Positions 39,688-47,087 of a stretch of 64,000 bases of DNA are shown here, in pieces. Both the position numbers and the translations under genes were made by a program. Source of the DNA: Bacillus sp. FSL H8-0547 (lineage in GTDB: Bacteria; Bacillota; Bacilli; Bacillales; Bacillaceae); NCBI GenBank assembly GCA_038002745.1, contig JBBODD010000001.1, positions 2,542,001 to 2,606,000 on the forward strand, given 5' to 3'. Below the pieces are notes generated by a model. That model saw only the letters and a program-made list of their open reading frames with translations, had not been told where the DNA came from and searched no databases. Each line of letters opens with the position of its first letter. Within the stretch, counting starts at the first letter, position 1.

Positions 39688-39888
39688 TTGTTAAACGCTT
39701 TCATTATGGGGCTTTTTTTATATTTTCCGGAAGACAAGTCTGAGTACCTTCCTGCCGGCATCACAATGTTCATCTTCTTCCTTTTGGCCATTGCAGCCTT
39801 TATGCTGATTAAAAAGGTATCCAGAAAAGAGGAATTGAAAGCAGAAGAGTTTGAAAGAAGCCTAAAAGCAGCTGATAAGAACAAGTAA
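39688..39888 (+). CDS. Small membrane protein of unknown function
   Basis: 66 residues from TTG 39688, which lies 8 bases after AAGGAG (the GTG at 39679 overlaps the SD). There is one TM helix (ITMFIFFLLAIAAFMLI) then a basic and acidic tail (KKVSRKEELKAEEFERSLKA). It lies on the opposite strand between kapB and the exported protein gene. Family not recognised. Confidence 0.65.
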   Translation: MLNAFIMGLFLYFPEDKSEYLPAGITMFIFFLLAIAAFMLIKKVSRKEELKAEEFERSLKAADKNK

Positions 39889-39898
39889 CTTCAGAATC

Positions 39899-39931
39899 CA
39901 ATTCCGCTGTTTTCGGGATTGGTTTTTTTAT
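39899..39931 (+). terminator. Terminator after the 66-residue gene
   Basis: CCAATTCCG-CTGTTTT-CGGGATTGG followed by TTTTTTT. Confidence 0.85.
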
Positions 39932-39985
39932 TAGCAGGCTTTGGGCATTGCGGGTTACAATGTGACTCCGGCATTTCCTGAAAAT

Positions 39986-40012
39986 GAAAAACGGCCGAGC
40001 TGGCCGTTTTTG
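39986..40012 (-). terminator. Terminator after the exported protein gene
   Basis: AAAACGGCC-GAGCT-GGCCGTTTT, followed on the minus strand by more T residues. Confidence 0.85.
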
Positions 40013-40018
40013 GTCGTA

Positions 40019-40348
40019 CTAATTTACTTCTTCAATCTCATTGCAGTCAGCCTTCACTTTTGACAGGGGCAGTCCAAAAAATGTGTAGAACTGAATGGTT
40101 GTTTCATAGCACTTTTGCCCGCTGTCTTTAACAGGCTTAATGCTCAAAACTTCTTCATTCAGCGTCAGCGCCCTCTGAAAAGAGTTGAAATGAATGGTCA
40201 AAACCGTATCAATTGCAAGGGAAGCTTCCTGCTGCATGGTTTCGTTTGGAATGGCGCTTGCACCATTGCCCATTTGTTTTGGGATGGAAAAAGCTGCAGT
40301 CAACAGGCACAGGGTCAGCAGAAAAATCAGCATAAATCGGTTTTTCAG
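40019..40348 (-). CDS. Exported protein of unknown function, CTG start in a hairpin
   Basis: 109 residues if translation begins at CTG (40348-40346). The SD AAGGAGGGGG lies 8 bases upstream, and the product then starts MKNRFMLIFLLTLCLLTAAF, a good signal peptide. The mature part has SLAIDTVLTIHFNSFQRAL and two cysteines (GQKCYE, KADCNE). The frame extends to 40432, overlapping the kinB stop by 4 bases, and a coupled start there is the alternative. The SD and start codon can pair (see next entry). Position between kinB and kapB suggests a sporulation-linked operon, but the family is not recognised. Confidence 0.65.
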   Translation of the reverse strand: MKNRFMLIFLLTLCLLTAAFSIPKQMGNGASAIPNETMQQEASLAIDTVLTIHFNSFQRALTLNEEVLSIKPVKDSGQKCYETTIQFYTFFGLPLSKVKADCNEIEEVN

Positions 40349-40362
40349 GAGTACCCCCTCCT
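40346..40362 (-). promoter_or_regulatory. SD/start-codon sequestering hairpin
   Basis: On the minus strand AGGAG-GGGGTA-CTCCT: the strong SD pairs with the bases that overlap the CTG start. Translation would need the hairpin opened, for example by a ribosome finishing kinB just upstream. Confidence 0.4.
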
Positions 40363-40428
40363 TACGTTCATTTCGTCCATGTCCTATAAACAGTTTATTA
40401 ACAAAATAAGAGAAACATTCGATTTTAT

Positions 40429-41727
40429 TCATTTGAGAGCTTCGATAGGGAGAGAGACGGTCACAGCTGTTCCTCCGCCTAATGTGCTCTGATAGCGGAT
40501 CGTCCCGCCATGATGCTGAATGATTGAAAACGTCACCGTAAGTCCGAGACCTGTTCCTTTCTCTTTTAAAGTAAAATAGGGTTCACCAAGCCTCTGAAGC
40601 TGGTCTGCACTCATTCCGCAGCCATTATCCGTCAGTTTGATTCTCACAAATTCATGGGACGAATAAGCCCTGATTTCCACTTGTCCCTCTAAATCAGGAA
40701 CGGCTTCAATTGCATTTTTAAGCAGATTAATAAATACCTGTTTCAGTCTTGAGCGGTCCCCCACAATCATCAGCCCGTCCTGAATGCTCGTTTCAATCGC
40801 AACTGTTTTATAATTGGCATAGGAGCGCATCAGCTGATCCACTTCATAAAGCAAAGAAGTCAGGGACACATTCTCTTTTTCGATATAGTGCTGTTTTGCA
40901 AGACTCAAATAATCGGTAATAATATCCTGAGCCCGGTCAAGCTCTGATAATACTAATTCGTGATAATCCTTGTTTTTATGTTCATTGTCACGCATTTCCT
41001 GGCCCATCAGCTGGATGAATCCCCTTACAACTGTCAGCGGATTTCTGACTTCGTGGGCAACGCTCGCAGCAAGCTCGCTCAGTATGGACAGCTTTTCATT
41101 TCGGATAATCTGATATCTCATGATGGCATTTTCACGAATGTATTCGGTGGCATAGTAGGTTAGAAATAAAGCGAAGTTCAGAAGAATCCAGCCGGTAATT
41201 AAAAACTTCCGGTCTTCCCCTGAAAAAACATCAGGGACCCATCCAAAGGAATGAAAAAGATACAGGGAAGCATAGGTGATAGCTGTTTTGGCATTGCCGA
41301 TTAAAAGAATGACCATCATTTTTCGCCGTTTATTAAAGGAAAACCAGGAACGCTGAAAGTAGAAGGATAAAAGGGTGTAAAAAGGAATGGTCACAAGACT
41401 GAGAAGAAGCCAGTAGCCTCCTGCATAAAACCGGTAGGCAACCACGGAGGCAATGACCGCAGCACCTGAAATAGGTCCTCCATAAAGGATGCTGACAATA
41501 ACAGGTATGGCGTGAAGATCAAAGCTTACACTTTCAATTGTGTGAAGCGGATAAGTCAGGCAAAGCAGGGCAGAAGGGATGCACAGAAGGGAAATAAGAA
41601 TTTTGTTCCTGCTTGGAGGGGACTTGAACGGCCTGCTGAGCCAAACGGTCTGATAGAGAAAAACAGGAAACAAAAGAAAGGTTATATGAAGTATCAGTTC
41701 TTTTACAGATTCTATAGGAATAATCAA
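40429..41727 (-). CDS. kinB: Sporulation sensor histidine kinase KinB
   Basis: About 432 residues. N-terminal LYT-type 5- or 6-TM sensor (about 1-205: ELILHITFLLFPVFLYQTVW and later), HisKA with phospho-acceptor His in ELAASVAHEVRNPLTVVRGF, and a HATPase domain with INLLKNAIEAVPDLEGQ, LTDNGCGMS and GTGLGLTVTFSII. The kinase core is nearly identical in pattern to B. subtilis KinB, which feeds phosphate into Spo0F at sporulation onset. TTG (41727) follows AAAGGTGAG by 8 bases; earlier ATGs add unlikely residues. Neighbours patB, kapB and kapD are those of B. subtilis. Confidence 0.93.
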   Translation of the reverse strand: MIIPIESVKELILHITFLLFPVFLYQTVWLSRPFKSPPSRNKILISLLCIPSALLCLTYPLHTIESVSFDLHAIPVIVSILYGGPISGAAVIASVVAYRFYAGGYWLLLSLVTIPFYTLLSFYFQRSWFSFNKRRKMMVILLIGNAKTAITYASLYLFHSFGWVPDVFSGEDRKFLITGWILLNFALFLTYYATEYIRENAIMRYQIIRNEKLSILSELAASVAHEVRNPLTVVRGFIQLMGQEMRDNEHKNKDYHELVLSELDRAQDIITDYLSLAKQHYIEKENVSLTSLLYEVDQLMRSYANYKTVAIETSIQDGLMIVGDRSRLKQVFINLLKNAIEAVPDLEGQVEIRAYSSHEFVRIKLTDNGCGMSADQLQRLGEPYFTLKEKGTGLGLTVTFSIIQHHGGTIRYQSTLGGGTAVTVSLPIEALK

Positions 41728-41815
41728 CGGATTCTCACCTTTGCTATATTCTGAGTCCATTATACCATCAGAACATTCAAAAAACTCCTGAAATGACAAT
41801 TTTTGTTTGCGTGCA

Positions 41816-41972
41816 AGAACAAAAGCGCAAGCGTCAAGGCCCGCTCCGATAGGCAGATAAGAATCCGGCGGAAAAGTCCGGGTCCCGCCTTTTTTGACGG
41901 ATTTGTTCTGACAGAGGATTTAGGCGCTTACGCTTGCCGAGGATAACTTTGTTATGTTATCCACAGCCTTTT
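41816..41972 (-). repeat. Dispersed palindromic repeat, copy D (subtype 1)
   Basis: Reverse-orientation copy that matches copy A end to end: AAAAGCGCAAGCGTCAAGG, TAGGCAGATAAGAATCCGGC, GATTTGTTCTGACAGAGGAT, TAGGCGCTTACGCTTGCC and the extra tail GTTATGTTATCCACAGCC. It lies in the gap between kinB and patB, which otherwise holds only the terminator below. Confidence 0.88.
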
Positions 41973-41993
41973 ACTTTTATAATTTTCTAAATA

Positions 41994-42029
41994 ATAAAAA
42001 AATCCGCAGCTGTGAACCGCGGATTTTTC
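41994..42029 (-). terminator. Terminator after patB
   Basis: On the minus strand AAAAATCCGC-loop-GCGGATTTTT followed by TTATTAT. Confidence 0.88.
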
Positions 42030-42032
42030 AGA

Positions 42033-43199
42033 TTATGAGAACGCCTTTCTTAACCGTTCCAGTCCCTCAAGGACTAGTGAGCGGGGACATCCGATATTCA
42101 TGCGGACAAAACCCTCTCCGCCGGGGCCGTATTTGGTCCCATCCTCAAGCGCAAGCTTTCCTTTTTGAAGCAGCAATTCCTTTATTTCAGCATCTGTTTT
42201 CTGCAATTGCGTACAGTCAATCCAGATTAAGTATGTCGAGTCAGGCCGGATCGCGTTAAGCTTGGGCAAATGCTCTTGAATATATGAAATCACTGTGTTC
42301 ACGTTCTCTTCAAGGTAGCTGTTTAACTCATCCAGCCAATTTTCACCATGTGTGTAGGCTGCAGTTAAGCCGGCTATGCCAAAGGTATTAAGGGTAAAGA
42401 ACCCCTGCCGCTTTTGATATTCCTCATATTTTGTCCGGATTTCTTTATTCGGAATGATAATGGCTGAAGACTGCAGCCCTGCAAGATTGAATGTCTTGCT
42501 TGGTGCCATGCATATTATAGAGTTTCGGGCATGCTCTTTGGAAAGGGAAGCAAAAGGGACATGCTTATGGCCGAACAGCATCAAGTCTGAATGGATTTCG
42601 TCCGAAACAACAATGACATGATGCTTTGCGCATATTTCTCCGATTCTCTCGAGTTCTTCTTTTGTCCACACTCTGCCGCCCGGGTTCTGCGGGTTGCAAA
42701 GCAGCATGAGCTTCACTTTTTGATGTGCTGCTTTCTTTTCAAGATCTTCAAAATCAATTTGATAGGTGCCATTTTCAAGTTTCAATTGATTGTTTACAAG
42801 TGTGCGGCCGTTTTTCTCTGTCATGTCGAAAAAAGGGTGGTAAACAGGAGACTGAATCAGCACTGCGTCTCCAGGGTCTGTTAGGGACTGAATGGCCATA
42901 CTCAGGGCAGTAACCACTCCTGAGCTGAAAATGATGGATTCCTGGGTTACATCCCAGCCGTGCCGCGCTTTCATCCATGACTGAACGGCTTTCTTCGCTT
43001 CTGGACCTGCTGAAGTATAGCCGAAAATACCGTGCGATGCTCGTTCCTGCAGGGCGGAAATTACTTCATCAGGTGCACGGAAATCCATATCTGCCACCCA
43101 CATGGGGAGGACATCTTTCACGCCGAAAATCTCCTCGGAATAATCCCATTTTACTGAGTGAGTCCTGTATCTGTTGATTTCCTGATCAAACATGCTCAT
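42033..43199 (-). CDS. patB: C-S lyase PatB (cystathionine beta-lyase/aminotransferase)
   Basis: 388 residues of PLP fold type I, MalY/PatB branch. The Schiff-base Lys lies in MAPSKTFNLAGLQSS, the substrate clamp in GIFGYTS, and the carboxylate-binding Arg in RMNIGCPRS. It cleaves C-S bonds such as those of cystathionine. ATG 43199 has GGAGA upstream; the open frame extends to 43280 without family similarity. In B. subtilis patB lies upstream of kinB, as here, but the repeat and terminator separate the two here. Confidence 0.92.
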   Translation of the reverse strand: MSMFDQEINRYRTHSVKWDYSEEIFGVKDVLPMWVADMDFRAPDEVISALQERASHGIFGYTSAGPEAKKAVQSWMKARHGWDVTQESIIFSSGVVTALSMAIQSLTDPGDAVLIQSPVYHPFFDMTEKNGRTLVNNQLKLENGTYQIDFEDLEKKAAHQKVKLMLLCNPQNPGGRVWTKEELERIGEICAKHHVIVVSDEIHSDLMLFGHKHVPFASLSKEHARNSIICMAPSKTFNLAGLQSSAIIIPNKEIRTKYEEYQKRQGFFTLNTFGIAGLTAAYTHGENWLDELNSYLEENVNTVISYIQEHLPKLNAIRPDSTYLIWIDCTQLQKTDAEIKELLLQKGKLALEDGTKYGPGGEGFVRMNIGCPRSLVLEGLERLRKAFS

Positions 43200-43305
43200 G
43201 ATTATCACTCTCCAGTTTGATTTCTCCGGATGTTGCTCCTTTAAAACCTTATGATAAAATATGTATGGAACGTTATGCAAAAGAAAAAGGTTTGGGTGAT
43301 GCGCA

Positions 43306-43566
43306 GTGGAAATGAGAGAAGCGAATGAGCAGATGCTCGGGCTGTTATATAAATGGGATCCGCTGAAGTACGGCGCGGAAGCATATGAAACGGAAGTATT
43401 TGATGTCCTTCAGGCGGTGCACGTCTCTGAAACACCGGCACAGCTTTCCCGAAAAATACAGGCTGTTTATGAGTTCTCTTTTGAGGAGATTATTCCTTTA
43501 AAAGAGTGTGAAAAAATGGCTGTACAGCTTTTGCTGATCAAAAACAATGCAGCTTGTGAACGATGA
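43306..43566 (+). CDS. yugE: YugE family protein (DUF1871)
   Basis: 86 residues, all-helical, of the DUF1871 family (WDPLKYGAEAYETEVFDVLQAV). No function is known. GTG 43306 and ATG 43312 are both possible. It is divergent from patB and convergent with yugF, the order of B. subtilis. Confidence 0.85.
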   Translation: MEMREANEQMLGLLYKWDPLKYGAEAYETEVFDVLQAVHVSETPAQLSRKIQAVYEFSFEEIIPLKECEKMAVQLLLIKNNAACER

Positions 43567-43592
43567 TGCGCCGTTCTAAGCTGCATTTTTTC
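43547..43592 (+). terminator. Terminator at the end of yugE
   Basis: ATGCAGCTT (43547-43555, inside yugE) pairs with AAGCTGCAT (43578-43586), followed by TTTTTTC. Confidence 0.75.
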
Positions 43593-43603
43593 TGTTCCTT
43601 CAC

Positions 43604-44431
43604 TTACACGCAAAATTCAAAAATGCGTTCAGATACAAAATCAGGGCGTTCTTCGGGAACTAAATGACCCGTGTTCTTTAATGAGAAAAAATGAGAATTT
43701 GGAAGATCCCTGTTCATTCTCTCTCCGATATGGACGGGTACAACCCGGTCTTCCTGTCCCCAAATAAGAAGGCTTGGTGTTTCGATTTTCCGCAGATCTT
43801 CTGCAGGCAAATCACCTTCTCTGTCCCTGATCATCCGCGAGAGCGCCATGAAGATACGGTCGTCGTAAAATGGCTGAATATAGCCATCCATCATTTCCTG
43901 ATCAATCATTGAGCGGTCATGTACGACGTTGCATAAGTTTTTCCAGACTCCCTGTCTGCTCATGATGTGCTTGATGCAGAGGTAAAAGTAAGGAAAATAA
44001 GAGCCGAATATGAGCGAAGGATGCGACCTTTTCATATAGCCTGAGCTGCATAGAAGCACCACTTTTTTAACCATCTCAGGCATTTCTTTTGATGCGTACA
44101 GGGAAATTTGCCCTCCCATGGAATGCCCTACGAGGATTGCTTGTTCCACTTGCAGGTTTTTCAAAAGCTCAATCACAACTTTAGCCATGTTCCGGTATGA
44201 GTAAACGAACGCGATCGATTTTTCCGACCGGCCGAACGGCGGAAGATCAACAGCAATGAGATGATACTCATGGCGGAGAAATGGAATCAGCCGGCGGTAG
44301 CTGAATGTGGAAGAAAGAAATCCGTGTATTAAAACCATCACAGGTTTGCCGGGATTTTCATACACCTCATAGTGGATCCCTATCCCCTGAACATGCATCT
44401 TAAACTCCTGCTTGTTATCCAATATCACCAT
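43604..44431 (-). CDS. yugF: Alpha/beta hydrolase YugF
   Basis: 275 residues of the alpha/beta-hydrolase fold: oxyanion region LIHGFLSSTFSY, nucleophile Ser in LVGHSMGGQ, acid Asp in WGQEDRVVP and catalytic His in NTGHLVPEE. There is no signal peptide. Two in-frame ATGs lie at the start; the second (ending 44431) has the better distance from GGAGTGA. Substrate unknown; the lid region (residues 130-190) is rich in aromatic residues, suiting a hydrophobic ester. Confidence 0.9.
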   Translation of the reverse strand: MVILDNKQEFKMHVQGIGIHYEVYENPGKPVMVLIHGFLSSTFSYRRLIPFLRHEYHLIAVDLPPFGRSEKSIAFVYSYRNMAKVVIELLKNLQVEQAILVGHSMGGQISLYASKEMPEMVKKVVLLCSSGYMKRSHPSLIFGSYFPYFYLCIKHIMSRQGVWKNLCNVVHDRSMIDQEMMDGYIQPFYDDRIFMALSRMIRDREGDLPAEDLRKIETPSLLIWGQEDRVVPVHIGERMNRDLPNSHFFSLKNTGHLVPEERPDFVSERIFEFCV

Positions 44432-44613
44432 AATCATTCACTCCAGCATTTATTCTTAATTCCTTGAAAAAGACATGATTTGCAAAAGCTGACGGCGATG
44501 AAGTGCCGGCAGCGAAAGTTTTTACTATTTTAACCTGCCGTCCGAAAATAACTCTTGTAAAATCTACCCGGTTTTTCCCGAAAAAAAACGGAACAATGCG
44601 TGTTTGTTTTCAG

Positions 44614-44640
44614 ATGTTCATGCTATAATTATCAGAACAT
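44614..44640. promoter_or_regulatory. alaR promoter with flanking inverted repeat
   Basis: TGCTATAAT (44621-44629) is an extended -10. It is bracketed by ATGTTC (44614-44619) and GAACAT (44635-44640), an inverted pair with a 15-bp spacer. A dimeric Lrp-type regulator bound here would occlude the -10, so autoregulation by AlaR is plausible. Confidence 0.5.
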
Positions 44641-44666
44641 TCTTAATGAAAAGGGAGGAAAAGAAC

Positions 44667-45167
44667 ATGAAGCTTACCCAAAAAGAAACAGAAATTCTTG
44701 AGCTCCTTGAAGAAAACAGCAGGCTCACTCCGCAGGACATCTCAAAAATGGTTCAGCTAAGCGTTGAAGAAACCATCCTCACAATTAAACGCCTGGAAGA
44801 GCAGAAGGTCATTATCGACTACTCGACAACTGTCAACTGGCGGAAAGTGGATGGGCATGAGGGAGTAACGGCGATGATTGACGTAAAAGTCGCGCCAAAA
44901 AGAGGGACAGGATTTGATGCGATTGCTGAAAGAATCTACAGGTTCAATGAGGTGAAATCGGTTTATCTCATGTCAGGGGCATATGATCTGTCCGTTGTTA
45001 TAGAAGGAAGATCGATGTCAGAGGTTGCACACTTTGTTTCAGACAAGCTGTCAACTCTTGACTCCGTCCTTTCAACAACGACACACTTCATCTTAAAAAA
45101 ATATAAACATGACGGGAAGATTTACGAACAGGACGATGAAGACAAACGGATTGTGGTGTCTCCATGA
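44667..45167 (+). CDS. alaR: Lrp/AsnC-family regulator AlaR
   Basis: 166 residues: N-terminal HTH (LTQKETEILELLEENSRLTP, then VEETILTIKRLEEQKVI) and a C-terminal RAM ligand-binding domain (about 65-145). B. subtilis AlaR (YugG) activates alaT for alanine synthesis. ATG 44667 has AAAGGGAGG upstream; the frame start at 44604 lies within the promoter. The stop overlaps the alaT start by 4 bases. Confidence 0.9.
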   Translation: MKLTQKETEILELLEENSRLTPQDISKMVQLSVEETILTIKRLEEQKVIIDYSTTVNWRKVDGHEGVTAMIDVKVAPKRGTGFDAIAERIYRFNEVKSVYLMSGAYDLSVVIEGRSMSEVAHFVSDKLSTLDSVLSTTTHFILKKYKHDGKIYEQDDEDKRIVVSP

Positions 45168-46333
45168 CACAATCCAAGTATTTATCATATACGGTTTCAG
45201 CCCTGAAGCCTTCCGGCATCCGCAAGTTCTTTGATCTTGCGGCAAGCATGGAAGGTGTTATTTCGCTTGGAGTCGGGGAACCGGATTTTGTTACATCCTG
45301 GAATGTAAGAGAAGCATGCATCCTGTCGCTTGAACAGGGGTTTACATCATACACCGCCAATGCCGGTCTTTTGGAATTGCGCCAGGAAATTTCCCGATAT
45401 CTTCACGAGAAATTTGATGTATCTTACCGGCATGAAGATGAAATCATTGTGACGGTGGGGGCGAGCCAGGCGCTGGATATCGCATTAAGAGCCATTGTGA
45501 ATCCGCTTGATGAGGTGCTCATTCCTGAACCTTGCTTTGTTTCCTATGCACCGCTTGTATCGCTCGCGGGAGGAGTGCCGGTGCCTTTGCATACGCGGGC
45601 AGATGATCAGTTTAAACTTCGGCCTGAGTTAATTGAAGAAGCATTGACGGAGCGGACAAAAGCACTTCTGTTATGCTCGCCTAGCAATCCGACAGGAGCG
45701 GTCTTATCAAAGCATGAACTTGAGTTGATCGCCGAGCAGGCTGAATTGCACGACCTGTTGGTGCTGGCTGATGAGATTTATGCGGAACTTACATATGATG
45801 AAGCTTATACGAGCTTTCCAAGCTTGAGCGGAATGCGCGAACGCACCCTTTTGATTTCCGGCTTTTCAAAAGGGTTTGCCATGACAGGTTGGAGACTCGG
45901 CTTTATCGCTGCGCCCGCTGAGCTTTCAGGAGCCATGCTGAAAATCCATCAGTACGCTATGATGTGCGCACCGACGATGGCTCAATATGGGGCCATTGAA
46001 GCTTTGAAAAACGGCATGCAGGATGTTGAGCAAATGAAAAAAAGCTATCGCCGCAGACGAAACTTTTTTGTAGAAACACTGAATGAAATCGGTTTGTCCT
46101 GCCATCTGCCCGGGGGCGCATTTTACGCCTTCCCCTCAATAAAAGAAACAGGACTCAGTTCAGAAGAGTTTGCTGAAAAGCTGCTGATTGAACAAAAAGT
46201 GGCTGTGGTTCCAGGGAATGTATTCGGTGAAAGTGGTGAAGGATTTGTACGCTGTTCGTATGCCTCATCTCTTGAGCAGCTTCAGGAAGCGCTTAGAAGA
46301 ATGGCTGTATTTATGGAAAACTTCAGAAAATAA
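45164..46333 (+). CDS. alaT: Alanine transaminase AlaT
   Basis: 389 residues, PLP-dependent fold type I aminotransferase, subgroup Ib. The PLP Lys is in SGFSKGFAMTGWRLGF, with NPTGAV and the Asp in LADEIYAEL binding the cofactor, and the substrate Arg near EGFVRCSYA. The B. subtilis homologue AlaT (YugH) makes alanine from pyruvate. ATG 45164 overlaps the alaR stop (ATGA), so both are translated from one mRNA. Confidence 0.9.
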   Translation: MTQSKYLSYTVSALKPSGIRKFFDLAASMEGVISLGVGEPDFVTSWNVREACILSLEQGFTSYTANAGLLELRQEISRYLHEKFDVSYRHEDEIIVTVGASQALDIALRAIVNPLDEVLIPEPCFVSYAPLVSLAGGVPVPLHTRADDQFKLRPELIEEALTERTKALLLCSPSNPTGAVLSKHELELIAEQAELHDLLVLADEIYAELTYDEAYTSFPSLSGMRERTLLISGFSKGFAMTGWRLGFIAAPAELSGAMLKIHQYAMMCAPTMAQYGAIEALKNGMQDVEQMKKSYRRRRNFFVETLNEIGLSCHLPGGAFYAFPSIKETGLSSEEFAEKLLIEQKVAVVPGNVFGESGEGFVRCSYASSLEQLQEALRRMAVFMENFRK

Positions 46334-46337
46334 AAAA

Positions 46338-46366
46338 TGGACAAAACCTCAGAAGGTCTTGTCCTA
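46338..46366 (+). terminator. Weak hairpin after alaT
   Basis: GGACAAAACCT-CAG-AAGGTCTTGTCC without a clear T run; possible terminator or RNA 3' end. Confidence 0.5.
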
Positions 46367-46373
46367 AAAACAA

Positions 46374-46420
46374 AAGGGGGGAATACTAGAAAGCTTATAC
46401 GCTGATAGTATTCCCCCCTT
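46374..46420. repeat. 14-bp perfect inverted repeat
   Basis: AAGGGGGGAATACT (46374-46387) and AGTATTCCCCCCTT (46407-46420) flank a 19-base loop and are not followed by T residues. Position is 110 bases before the sigma-factor gene. Confidence 0.75.
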
Positions 46421-46529
46421 AAATTTGAGTTAAACCTGTTTTTTTGAAAAAATTTGTATTTTGCGTCCATCAGCGTGAAACAAACTGCATGCATCTCCCG
46501 TTTCACAGGTGTAAGAAGGAGGGCAGATT

Positions 46530-47087
46530 ATGAACGATGATGAATTAGTGCGGCGGGCAAAGAAGGGGAATATGAGTGCATTCAGGGAACTGGTTGAAAA
46601 ATATACGCCGACAGTCGAGCGGTTTGCGTATCAGCTTGGAAACCGGCGTGATGATATAGATGACATTACCCAGGAAGTATTTATCCGGGTATACCGGTTT
46701 TTGGACCAATTTTCAAAGGCAAAATTTTCTACATGGCTTTATAAAATTACTCTCAATGTGTCAAGGGATGCAGCCAGAAAGCGCATGTCAAACATGCAGA
46801 AAGTGTTCAAAATTCAAAATGAACCTCCGATGGATTATCCTGAGGTGGAATCGAGTGTTATTCAAAATGAGGAAGACAGGGTTCTTCACATGTGCCTTCA
46901 GAAACTGGATGAAAAATACCGGATCCCGATTGTTCTGTATTTTTTCCACGAAATGAAATATGAAGAAATCGCTGAAATTATGTCAATAACGCTTTCTGCT
47001 GTTAAAACACGCATCCTCAGAGGGAAAACGATGCTGAAAAAAATTGTGGAGGAGCACGAAAAGAAAGAAGGTGAAACACATGGATGA
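46530..47087 (+). CDS. ECF-type RNA polymerase sigma factor
   Basis: 185 residues: region 2 (DELVRRAKKGNMSAFRELV, ... DDITQEVFIRVYRFL, FSTWLYKITLN) and region 4 (IPIVLYFFHEMKYEEIAEIM, SAVKTRILRGKTML). It resembles the SigW/SigV group, but the target promoters are not clear. ATG 46530 has AGGAGG upstream. Its last codons overlap the start of the anti-sigma gene, the usual arrangement for an ECF sigma and its membrane anti-sigma factor; it would respond to an envelope stress. Confidence 0.92.
   Translation: MNDDELVRRAKKGNMSAFRELVEKYTPTVERFAYQLGNRRDDIDDITQEVFIRVYRFLDQFSKAKFSTWLYKITLNVSRDAARKRMSNMQKVFKIQNEPPMDYPEVESSVIQNEEDRVLHMCLQKLDEKYRIPIVLYFFHEMKYEEIAEIMSITLSAVKTRILRGKTMLKKIVEEHEKKEGETHG

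Noticed and set aside
39534-39884. N-terminal extension of KapB
   Set aside because: It lies antisense to the 66-residue gene and is unlike KapB; TTG 39533 with a strong SD gives the normal length.
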